Below the pieces are notes generated by a model that was not told the origin of the DNA, searched no databases, and saw only the letters and a list, made by a program, of their open reading frames with translations. Of a DNA stretch of 16,355 bases, positions 10,501 through 14,862 are shown in pieces. The DNA lies in contig DDCX01000076.1 in assembly GCA_002336475.1 (NCBI GenBank), positions 12,089-28,443 of the forward strand, given 5' to 3'. The first letter of the stretch is position 1. Each line of letters starts with the position of its first letter. Made by a program: the position numbers and the translations under genes. The stretch comes from Flavobacteriales bacterium UBA1995 (GTDB lineage: Bacteria > Bacteroidota > Bacteroidia > Flavobacteriales_D > Sanyastnellaceae).

Positions 10501-13500
10501 GCCTGCGATGCCGTTGTTGTAAACATTGGTGACAAACCAAGCACCACCCGTCGGGTCGTTCATCAAGATTTCACCTCCTGCATCAAAACCGATCACCCAG
10601 TTTTGACCCGGACTTTGGGCGCTTTGAATGTCGCCTTCTCCTGCAGCAGCATTGGGGGTTCCTTCAATGCCGATGGTCACCCAAGTATCATACGCCAAGT
10701 CAGGGAAGCTCGGCAACAACAAGGGGTTGACACCATTGGCAAAAGTTCCTCCAAATACGTCCTGGTAGAATGGCGCCGTTGAAGACACCTGCAGGGGCAA
10801 CTCATCGTTGCCATAAGCACTTGACAACATGTCATCTACATGGCCTAACGTGGCCGTCAAACGCCAAGTCGTCATGCCGGCCAATGCACCACTTGTATGG
10901 TCCATGACCCGAGAGAGCTTCAATCCATATCCCACCTCATTGGAGCCGTAGTCAAAGGCGTCCAATCCAGCAGCGCCTTCTCCTGAGCAAGAACAATACT
11001 CACAGCTGCCATCGTCTTCGGTCATCCCTGCGCTGTAGTTGCAGGCCAACGGATCCGTACATCCGCTGAATTCGTCTTCATCACAAACACCGTCGCCGTC
11101 GCCGTCGTTCAGGCAGTTGCCGTCACAATCGATGTACACGACATCGGGATAGACACAAGAACCATCTTCAACATCCGCAGTAGCGCTGTAATTACAAGCT
11201 CCAGGGTCAAGACATCCGCCGAAAATGCAAGAGCCATCGTCTTCGTTGGCGATGACATCGTAATTCAATGCAGCAGCATCGGTGCAACCGGGGTAGATAC
11301 AAGACCCATCCTCCTGATTGGCGCCGCTGTCATAGTTAGAAGCGGCGGCATCGGTACAGCCCGCATACAAACACGTACCGTTGTCCACGTCTGCAGAGGC
11401 ATCATAATTGACCGCATCAGGGTCGATACAACCACCGTATTGGCAACCGCCATCATCCACATTGGCACCGGGGTCGTAGTTCACGGCATCGCTGTCCAAG
11501 CAACCGGGGAACAAACAAGTTCCGTCGTTCAGGTTGGCTTCTGGGTCAAAGTTTGAGGCAGCAGCGTCGGTACAACCAGGATAGGTGCAGCTTCCATCGT
11601 CCGCATTGGCTTCAGGGTCATAGTTCGAAGCGGTCACATCCATGCATCCCTCGAGGATACACGAGCCGTCATCCTCGTTTGCCGTAGCGTCATAGTTGGA
11701 CGCTTCAGGGTTGGTACAACCTGGGAAAAGGCAACTGCCATCGTCCACATTGGCTGACGGATCAAAGTTAGAGGCCACTGGGACCGTACATCCGAAGTAC
11801 TCGCAGGTTCCGTCGCTTTGATTGGCTCCAGCATCGAAGTTGTCGGCTTCAGGATCTGTACATCCGAGGTACATGCATCCGCCGTCATCGGTGTTGGCGG
11901 TGGGATCGAAGTTGTCCGCCTCAGGATCAATACAGCCATAGTAAATGCAACTGCCATCATCCGTGTTGGCGGTAGGATCGTAATTCGCCGCATCGCTGTA
12001 GGTGCAGCCCGTCAGGATGCAAGACCCGTCATTCTGATTGGCTTCAGGATCGTAATTGTCGGCTTCCTCATTCGTGCAACCAGGCACAACACAAGACCCA
12101 TCGTCGGTATTGGCTGTGCCATCATAGTTGAGCGCATTGGGGTTGGTACAACCCAAGAATTGACAAGTGCCATCCTCATAGTCAGCAGTGGCGTCGTAAT
12201 TGTCGGCCGCAGCGTCTGTGCAACCACAATTGTTGCCCCCTTCCCCACCGGAACCGACTACCGCAGTCAATTCTGGCTCACCGAGTCCTTCGGTCGTGAA
12301 TGTGAACGCAGCGCGTTGCTCATTGGCCCCATCTCCTTGCGGAAATATTTGGATCGGCAAGGTGCCGGATACGACCCCGGTTGTGGTGAACTGTGCAACC
12401 AACACCCGCAGGTCGGCATCGGGCACGCCGTTGAGGTTGGAAGACGTCACAAACCAAGCGCCACCGACAGGATCGTCCATGCGCAATTCTCCACCCGCAT
12501 TGAATGAAGCTACCCAGTTCTGATTTGGACTTTGGGCACTCTGGATGTTGCTGTAACCAGCAGGTGGCGTAGCATCTAGTCCGATGGTCACCCAACTGTC
12601 ATAAGCCACATCCGGAAAAGCGCCCAGCAACAAGGGGTTGATTCCTGTTCCAAAAGTGCTGCCTATCACGTCCTGATAGAAGTCACTTGTGGACTGGATC
12701 AACATCGGGTTCAGGCTGTTTCCAAAACAAGAGCTCAACAAATCAGAGGCTCCGTTGGCCACCACATAAAATCGGTACGTGGACATGCCGTTCAACGCCC
12801 CTGAGGTGTGGGTTTTGACCCACTCCACATCCAATGCATACCCTACAGTATCATCGACAAACGTCAGCACCTCCAGGGTATCGCCCGAAATCCAAGAGGT
12901 ATCGCCTCCCGTTCCAGTACAAGAACAATAATCACATGTCCCATCATTTTCAGTGGCACCCGCATCGTAATTGCAGGCAGTAACATCGTTACAACCGTCG
13001 ACCTCATCCTCATCGCATACACCGTCTTGATCAGAATCATTGAGGCAAGCCCCATCACAATCCAAGTAATCAACGCCCCAGGTTGTCAGGGCATCCAAAC
13101 AACTTCCATCCTCCGTGTCGGCTACAATGTCATAGTTGCAAGCCTCTGGGTCGGTACAACCCGGGTAGAAGCAAGTTCCATCATCGGTATTGGCCTGCGG
13201 GTCGTAGTTGCCCGCGGCAACATCGGTACATCCCGCATACAAGCAACTGCCATCATCATCGTTGGCCGTGGCATCGTAATTGGCCGCTGAGTCATCGGTA
13301 CATCCGGGGTACAAGCAGCTGCCATTGTCAATCTGAGCAGTGACATCATAGTTGCTGGCCTCTGGATCTGTACATCCGGAAAAAATGCAGCTGCCGTCGT
13401 CAAATTCTGCCGCTGGATCAAAGTTGGTTGCATCAGAATCATCGCAACCTCCGACACCTACAATGATGGTGCCTACCATGCCCAAACTGGCCTGGTTCGA

Positions 13501-14712
13501 AACCGAAGAGTTGTAGTCGTAAATCCCTGGTACAGTGAACGTAAAGGAACCGAGACAGGTGCCTTCCGTAGACCCCAAAACAGCAGAAATGGTAAACGGC
13601 TGAGGGTTGTCAAAAGGCAACCCTGTAAGCTGATCCGTTGTGGCATTGACGTTGTGCAAGCCTCCAACATTCACCCATACCACAGTCGCACCGACTTCCA
13701 TCGTTACCACGCTCGGATCAAAATCAAAACTGCTGGCCTCTACAACCGCATCGGCTTCAATTCCACAGGCGTTGAAATAAATACAGGAGTTGTCCTCCTC
13801 AGTGGCATCAACGTCAAAGTTCCAGGCCGACTGATCCGTGCAACCATCGACTTCTTCTTCATCGCAAAATCCATCGCCATCGGCGTCGGCAAGACAGACA
13901 CCGTCGCAGTCGCGAAACGGGTCCGCCAAAATGCAGGATCCATCATCGTCATTGGCCTCAAGGTCATAGTTGCATGCCGCAGCATCTGTGCAACCGCCAT
14001 ACAAGCAAGTCCCATCGTCTTCAGCCGCACCAGCATTGTAGTTGTCAGCGTTTGGATCGGTACATCCTGCCGCCCCGGAGCCATCGGTTCCGTCGAAACT
14101 CAAATGAAACCTCAAATCCGAGGAGCCCACACCGTGTTCAAATACCTGAACCAAAAGCGTACCCGAAATGTCTCCGTCTGTAGTGACTTGTGCCAACAAT
14201 ACCTGCAGGTCATCGCCCGCGATTCCATTCACATAATTCTGGGTCACAAACCACGCCCCTCCTGTCGCGTCGTCCATCACCAAGTTGCCGCCCGACTCAA
14301 AGCCCAATACCCATGCCTGTGTGGGACTTTCAACGGTGCTGATTTCACCTTCATTTGCCGCACCATCAGGTTGTTGCGAAATGCCAACCGTGACCCAAGT
14401 GTCATACTCCAACTGCGGAAAGAAACCGAAGAGCAACGGATTCACCGCATTGGGCGTAGCAGCACCGAGGGCATCCTGATAGAATGTGGTCGTCGTAGAG
14501 AGGTCCATCGGAAAGATGGCATCTCCACTCACAGCCGACACAATGTCGTCTGCGTTGACGCAGTCCATAAAGATTCGATACGTAGTCTGACCGGCCAAAG
14601 GACCGGTATCGTGTTCCGCGAAGACTTCCACGGAAAGACCATAAGAGGGAGCCTGTCCGTGCGCAAATGCTGCACAGAAAAGGCAAAAGAGAAGGGTAAT
14701 CAGACGGTTCAT
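1540..14712 (-). CDS. Giant secreted Cys/Asp-rich repeat protein (4390 aa), putative Ca-binding surface fibre or adhesin
   Basis: The frame is open upstream to 14829, but the likely start is ATG 14712. It begins a clear signal peptide (MNRLITLLFCLFCAAFAHG, then QAPSYG) and lies just downstream of a promoter candidate; the 39 upstream codons look like leader DNA. The stop is TAA at 1542-1540. Order by residue: domain copy 1 (24-208); array 1 (216-598) with a cupredoxin-like domain (322-418); copy 2 (625-809); array 2 (829-1242); copy 3 (1262-1446); array 3 (1457-2420); copy 4 (2430-2611); array 4 (2614-3966); copy 5 (3987-4173); array 5 with two dockerin-like EF-hand units (4258-4286 and 4362-4390). 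The array unit is about 24 residues, GCTDPxADNYD followed by PxANxDDGSC and a three-residue spacer such as LYP. The protein is extremely acidic and Cys-rich. Similar GCT…DDGSC repeats are, to my knowledge, common in aquatic Bacteroidota secreted proteins, but I know no assigned function. A Ca-stabilised, disulfide-stapled fibre is inferred. No T9SS C-terminal domain is visible. Confidence 0.92.
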   Translation of the reverse strand: MNRLITLLFCLFCAAFAHGQAPSYGLSVEVFAEHDTGPLAGQTTYRIFMDCVNADDIVSAVSGDAIFPMDLSTTTTFYQDALGAATPNAVNPLLFGFFPQLEYDTWVTVGISQQPDGAANEGEISTVESPTQAWVLGFESGGNLVMDDATGGAWFVTQNYVNGIAGDDLQVLLAQVTTDGDISGTLLVQVFEHGVGSSDLRFHLSFDGTDGSGAAGCTDPNADNYNAGAAEDDGTCLYGGCTDAAACNYDLEANDDDGSCILADPFRDCDGVCLADADGDGFCDEEEVDGCTDQSAWNFDVDATEEDNSCIYFNACGIEADAVVEASSFDFDPSVVTMEVGATVVWVNVGGLHNVNATTDQLTGLPFDNPQPFTISAVLGSTEGTCLGSFTFTVPGIYDYNSSVSNQASLGMVGTIIVGVGGCDDSDATNFDPAAEFDDGSCIFSGCTDPEASNYDVTAQIDNGSCLYPGCTDDSAANYDATANDDDGSCLYAGCTDVAAGNYDPQANTDDGTCFYPGCTDPEACNYDIVADTEDGSCLDALTTWGVDYLDCDGACLNDSDQDGVCDEDEVDGCNDVTACNYDAGATENDGTCDYCSCTGTGGDTSWISGDTLEVLTFVDDTVGYALDVEWVKTHTSGALNGMSTYRFYVVANGASDLLSSCFGNSLNPMLIQSTSDFYQDVIGSTFGTGINPLLLGAFPDVAYDSWVTIGLDATPPAGYSNIQSAQSPNQNWVASFNAGGELRMDDPVGGAWFVTSSNLNGVPDADLRVLVAQFTTTGVVSGTLPIQIFPQGDGANEQRAAFTFTTEGLGEPELTAVVGSGGEGGNNCGCTDAAADNYDATADYEDGTCQFLGCTNPNALNYDGTANTDDGSCVVPGCTNEEADNYDPEANQNDGSCILTGCTYSDAANYDPTANTDDGSCIYYGCIDPEADNFDPTANTDDGGCMYLGCTDPEADNFDAGANQSDGTCEYFGCTVPVASNFDPSANVDDGSCLFPGCTNPEASNYDATANEDDGSCILEGCMDVTASNYDPEANADDGSCTYPGCTDAAASNFDPEANLNDGTCLFPGCLDSDAVNYDPGANVDDGGCQYGGCIDPDAVNYDASADVDNGTCLYAGCTDAAASNYDSGANQEDGSCIYPGCTDAAALNYDVIANEDDGSCIFGGCLDPGACNYSATADVEDGSCVYPDVVYIDCDGNCLNDGDGDGVCDEDEFSGCTDPLACNYSAGMTEDDGSCEYCSCSGEGAAGLDAFDYGSNEVGYGLKLSRVMDHTSGALAGMTTWRLTATLGHVDDMLSSAYGNDELPLQVSSTAPFYQDVFGGTFANGVNPLLLPSFPDLAYDTWVTIGIEGTPNAAAGEGDIQSAQSPGQNWVIGFDAGGEILMNDPTGGAWFVTNVYNNGIAGDDLEVLLGQFTTAGVLTGVLNYQVFIEGNGANDVRVTSSFSSADLDGLDGPACGCLDETADNYDPGADYDDGSCETAGCTDAAADNYNSAANVDDGSCLFSGCTSSNAFNYDPLANSDDGSCIFFGCTHPFATNFDPEANFDDGSCVILGCTISGAENYNPEATENDGSCIFAGCTNADASNYDPLASIDDGSCVVPGCTDESATNYNPEATFNNGTCAYLGCTDDEACNYDASALTDDGSCQYPIDLYESAEYDCNGDCVSDLDGDGICDAFEIPGCTDVMACNYQGATDDDGSCEYLSCAGCSDPEADNYAGNPLIVNDELCEYLGCTSPAADNFDPQANVDDASCLFSGCTDPEADNYDAQANVDTNCIYLGCVNPAADNYDPAANTNDGSCVFSGCTDPEADNYDPQANSDSNCLYLGCLDTTASNYDAGANTDDGSCVYLGCTDEGACNFDSTANTDDGTCAYPASSSVDCNGDCLLDTDGDLVCNPDEIAGCLVPGACNYNPDATDGGVVCDYTACAGCTDPTADNYDALATLPSGDCEYFGCTDAAADNFSPGANVDDGSCSYGGCTDPEAYNFDGNASLDDGSCLYAGCVDPEACNFDAGADTDDGTCTYPAPEYDCLGYCISDYDGDGICDPFEVPGCTAPSACNYDSDATENNGSCEWNSCVGCTDAAADNFSETALTDDGSCEFGGCTDFTAVNYETQATFNDGSCLYGGCTDNGACNYTAGANFDDGSCEFISCAGCMITIACNYDPTALIFSVEVCEFTSCCGDPAADNYDADVSEYLVEGCLYGGNPPSVDEAGCDLPFACNFGDEVNDCEFASCAGCLDEGACNYDADATLAITCLYPEDLYGVGYLDCDGACLNDANDNGLCDEIEPVGCTDPNACNLDAQASLDDGSCEYLSCGGCTIASACNYDASASFNDGSCDFASCAGCTDETACNYASDLTIEDGTCIYAQPEYDCNGQCLEDTDGDNICDAFDEPVFGCDDAAACNFDALATDNDGTCDYCSCFITSSDTEGYGVDVEVHAVDGVAGFTTYRVYATTASSDDFVSAVTGFSGVPLEVQTTGTFFQSSIGGVTPSGITDLLLGFVPDLEYDSWVTIGLERKADSGMGEEDAATVSGVSPSWTVGFESGDDIAINDGTGGGWYILNSASNGIAGDDQRVLLGQFTTDGDLSGNMRIQVFPNGNSEMDLRYVVSFGAPNCGCTDPDALNPDLDAAYDDGSCEYPGCTDAAADNYDAGADVNDGSCVYSGCTDPAADNYDPQATVFDGSCIFFGCTDPLAGNYDDLANTNDGSCSYAGCTSPAASNFNPIANVDDGSCLFDGCTDASAANYEPGANSDDGSCLYPGCTDLDADNYNAQANVNDGSCVLSGCTDSEAQNYNAAANNEDGSCEYPGCTDPAADNFDAASNADDGSCLFGGCTQMGACNYDPAANDDDGTCTFPEDLFGADNVDCTGTCNNDTDGDGICDEDEVLGCTDGEACNFSVEATDDDGSCESQSCSGCTDPEADNYDAQATISDDSCVISGCTYPTAANYNPEATVENGSCTFGGCTNPAAINYSVLADVDDGSCILLGCTDPDAINFDPAATLDDNTCQVYGCTNPLAVNFAANAVLDDGSCIIAGCTNPLAINYSVSATVDNGSCIVLGCTSPTADNYDPNANINDGSCVIGGCTLSFATNYNPSATYDDGSCIIYGCTNPLALNYNFFATQDNGTCLFAGCLDPQADNYNPDATFDNGDCDYLGCTDAEASNFDVGANTDDGSCLYPGCTDAAASNYDAGANTDDGSCIFLGCTDETACNYNASANSDDGSCDFVSCLGCMDPEACDYDAEATQDDGSCSYPEDLYGVTWLDCSGTCLNDADGDEVCDEEEVPGCTNDIAVNFDPLATDEDGSCLIEGCIDSTASNFDAGANLDDGSCIYPGCTDVEADNYDAGANSDDGSCIYFGCTDAEADNYDAGANSDDGSCLYLGCTDDAADNYDAGANSDDGTCIYYGCTDVEADNYDAGANSDDGTCLYYGCTDVEADNYDAGANSDDGSCLYYGCTDAEADNYDEGANSDDGTCEYFGCMDPLASNYDEGANVEDGSCTYPGCTDSFADNYDPGANLEDGTCQYLGCTDPAAINFDDFANVDDGSCLFLGCTDPEADNYDPDANYESGTCEYLGCTDPEADNYDPDANVNNGFCVFVGCTDATAANYDPQANTNDGSCLYGGCIDPAYLEYDATADVDDGSCVTLIVEGCTDENFTEFDPAANIEDGSCATPVVLGCTDPNFLEFDPAANTYDGSCAVPVIEGCTNSAFVEFNASANTDDGSCLTPVESGCTDPAFVEYNAAANTDDGSCVTPVVEGCLEPEACNFNPEANTADACEYPIDLYGVDYLDCAGECLNDADGDGVCDEDEVPGCMDDLAVNYDAAATDEDGSCLYPGCTDPLYIEYDADADVDDGSCATLVLEGCTDPDYVEFDANANVDDGSCQIVAVYGCTDPAACNYSGGYNTEDGSCIYAADIYGSDNVDCFGDCLNDADGDGVCDEEELDGCTDPAACNFSPSITEDDGSCEYCSCYEPEVIAGPDTLYFESDSAGYGLELVRVMEHTEGDLAGQTTYRVLVTGQSAADKLSSVFGNGDLPLNISTTTAWYQDPVGSNYGSAINPLLYGFIPTLPFDSWVTIGIDQTPNTALGEAEVQGVSSPGQNWLAAFSAGGDININDATGGAWFVTNDASNGIAGEDQAVLIAQFTTDGVVSGTLNFQLFLEGDVDVDIRPTVSFSSEGMASSLLSLCGCTQEGAENYDPNAVYDDGSCASGPGCTYPTAANYDPNAGYDNGSCEFAGCTVDYYRNYTTYATVDDGNCSDAPPCPDSNGDGMIGALEITDLLVFYNTDGGGCGVLSPLSPIELGVEPCAVPGADCGDQGCTYANAVNFDPGANLDDGSCFWTGCTDPTMQNFDPLANLDDGTCVTPICWDFDFSGAVGIQDLLDLLLLFNQSCGTE
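1543..2169 (-). repeat. C-terminal array 5 with two separated dockerin-like EF-hand units
   Basis: Residues 4182-4390. Three GCT repeats are followed by a first EF-hand-like unit (1855-1941: DSNGDGMIGALE with hydrophobic ITDLLVFY), a Pro/Gly-rich stretch with paired Cys, and two more GCT repeats. A second unit (1543-1629) closes the protein: DFDFSGAVGIQD with LLDLLLLFN, then NQSCGTE. Loop positions 1, 3, 5 and 12 carry D, N, D, E in the first unit and D, D, S, D in the second, as in dockerin type I or EF-hand loops. In a classical dockerin the two units are adjacent; here about 75 residues separate them. Confidence 0.75.
2194..2754 (-). repeat. ~185-aa domain, copy 5 of 5
   Basis: Residues 3987-4173. 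The landmarks are YGLELVRVMEH, LAGQTTYRVLV, WYQDPVG, INPLLYGFIP, FDSWVTIGI, SPGQNW, GGAWFVT, NGIAGEDQAVLIAQFTTDG and SGTLNFQLF. EYCSC lies upstream, before a 20-residue spacer, and LCGC lies downstream. Confidence 0.85.
3454..3858 (-). repeat. Five 81-bp tandem units of a 27-residue repeat subtype
   Basis: Exactly 5 x 81 bases. In these units the AxNYD core is replaced by a [YF]xE[YF][DN] core, and the spacer after the second Cys is six residues (such as VTPVVE) instead of three. Two more units of the same type lie at about 3050-3225, after an EF-hand linker. The subtype appears nowhere else in the protein. Confidence 0.88.
4291..4722 (-). repeat. Six near-identical 72-bp tandem units
   Basis: Exactly 6 x 72 bases. 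Each encodes a unit of the type GCTDxEADNYDAGANSDDG[S/T]C plus three residues (variants: DDAADNYD in one unit, NYDEG in the last). The string CGTCGCTGTTGGC or a close variant recurs every 72 bases (4311, 4383, 4455, 4527, 4599; ATCGCTGTTGGC at 4670). The DNA similarity is much higher than elsewhere in the arrays, pointing to recent duplication. Confidence 0.9.
6880..7425 (-). repeat. ~185-aa domain, copy 4 of 5
   Basis: Residues 2430-2611. This is the most divergent copy. The opening is shortened (YGVDVEVHAVDGVAGF lacks the HTSGxLAG stretch), FYQD becomes FFQS, and GGAWFVT becomes GGGWYIL. The core YDSWVTIGL, NGIAGDDQRVLLGQFTTDG and SGNMRIQVF are retained. DYCSC precedes it and NCGC follows it. 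Confidence 0.83.
7453..10344 (-). repeat. Repeat array 3: 33 GCT…C repeats, Cys-rich variants
   Basis: Residues 1457-2420. By hand count there are 33 repeats and five EF-hand-like linkers (DNA near 9690, 9030, 8585, 7865 and 7555). This array is unusually rich in the ACN variant with an SCxGC extension and holds the most degenerate units (8011-8259). Confidence 0.85.
9238..9519 (-). repeat. Two 141-bp higher-order units (24 + 23 residue repeats)
   Basis: This is 2 x 141 bases. Each unit pairs a normal 24-residue repeat (GCxxPAADN[FY]DP…) with a 23-residue repeat (GCTDPEADNYD…) in which DDGSC is reduced to DTNC or DSNC. The shared one-codon loss shows the pair was duplicated as a block. Confidence 0.8.
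10375..10929 (-). repeat. ~185-aa domain, copy 3 of 5
   Basis: Residues 1262-1446. The landmarks are YGLKLSRV, LAGMTTWRL, FYQDVFG, NPLLLPSFP, YDTWVTIGI, SPGQNW, GGAWFVT, NGIAGDDLEVLLGQFTTAG and GVLNYQVF. It is closest in wording to copies 2 and 5. EYCSC precedes it and PACGC follows it. Confidence 0.85.
10987..12228 (-). repeat. Repeat array 2: 16 GCT…DDGSC repeats
   Basis: Residues 829-1242. Sixteen repeats run almost without interruption, with a single EF-hand-like linker near 11080 (CLNDGDGDGVCDEDE) before the final repeat. This is the most regular 72-base periodicity after the 4.3-4.7 kb block, but the copies are diverged from one another at DNA level. Confidence 0.85.
12286..12840 (-). 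repeat. ~185-aa domain, copy 2 of 5
   Basis: Residues 625-809. It has the same landmark series as copy 1 (YALDVEW, GMSTYRFYV, FYQDVIG, INPLLLGAFP, YDSWVTIGL, SPNQNW, GGAWFVT, DLRVLVAQFTTTG, SGTLPIQIF). It is preceded by a DYCSC linker and followed by NNCGC, giving one extra cysteine on each side. It has one internal Cys (LLSSC). Confidence 0.85.
12919..14067 (-). repeat. Repeat array 1: nine GCT…DDGSC repeats
   Basis: Residues 216-598. By hand count there are nine ~24-residue repeats, two EF-hand-like linkers (DCDGxC followed by DxDGD and CDEEE; DNA near 13860 and 13010) and the inserted cupredoxin-like domain. The array ends in the DYCSC element that leads into domain copy 2. Confidence 0.85.
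13459..13749 (-). other. Cupredoxin-like domain inside the giant protein, copper site incomplete
   Basis: Residues 322-418 resemble plastocyanin/azurin-type domains. The sequence runs VVEASSFDFDPSVVTMEVG, then ATVVWVNVGGLHNVNATTD, then a GSFTFTVPGIYDY strand and LGMVGTIIV. The first His ligand (H353) and the axial Met (M412) are present. The stretch between Y400 and L410 that should carry the Cys and second His has only Ser, Val, Asn, Gln and Ala. It therefore probably does not form a type 1 copper site and may be purely structural. Its two Cys (316 at the edge, 386 inside) could form a disulfide. Confidence 0.75.
14089..14643 (-). repeat. ~185-aa domain, copy 1 of 5
   Basis: Residues 24-208 of the giant protein, directly after the signal peptide. 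The shared landmarks in order are YGLSVEV, LAGQTTYRIF, FYQD, NPLLFGFFP, YDTWVTVGI, a Gln/Ser-rich SPTQAW, GGAWFVT, NGIAGDDLQVLLAQVTTDG and SGTLLVQVF. The strand-rich pattern suggests a beta-sandwich. I do not recognise a named family. This copy differs from the other four in having no extra flanking cysteine on either side; it carries one internal Cys (FMDC). Confidence 0.85.
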
Positions 14713-14862
14713 GTGAGCACAATCTGGGTTGGGCAATGATAAATATACCCATTTATCGACGAAAAAAACAATTTCATCCCCAGTATTTAAGCTCAGGTAG
14801 GCAATTAACCGCCCTTCGTCCAAACACAAAACGTCACCAGGACATCCTGCATCTGCCTCTAA
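14713..14862. other. 150-bp intergenic region between the AIM24-like and giant genes
   Basis: It holds the promoter candidate at 14740-14771 and a small palindrome CAGGA-CA-TCCTG near 14839-14850. That palindrome has a two-base loop and no clear U-tract, so I see no convincing terminator for the AIM24-like gene. Read-through into the giant gene is possible. Confidence 0.5.
14740..14771 (-). promoter_or_regulatory. Bacteroidota-type promoter candidate for the giant gene
   Basis: On the minus strand, TTG (14771-14769) is followed after 21 nt by TATATTTA (14747-14740), which matches 7 of 8 positions of the TAnnTTTG -7 element known from Bacteroidota. The predicted transcript would start near 14733 and give a short leader of about 20 nt before ATG 14712. 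A perfect 7-bp inverted repeat, GATAAAT/ATTTATC (14738-14757), overlaps the -7 element and could be an operator or chance. Confidence 0.5.

Noticed and set aside
13654..14739. Long open frame (361 codons) on the plus strand, antisense to the start of the giant gene
   Set aside because: It lies wholly opposite the signal peptide and domain copy 1, its translation shows no family motif, and similar antisense frames occur opposite the repeats because of their biased codons. It is a shadow.
14713..14829. Upstream ATG at 14829 as the start of the giant gene
   Set aside because: It would put 39 residues ahead of a perfect signal peptide and place the start upstream of the promoter candidate.
14835..14850. 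Palindrome CAGGACATCCTG as terminator of the AIM24-like gene
   Set aside because: The loop is only two bases and no proper U-tract follows on the minus strand.
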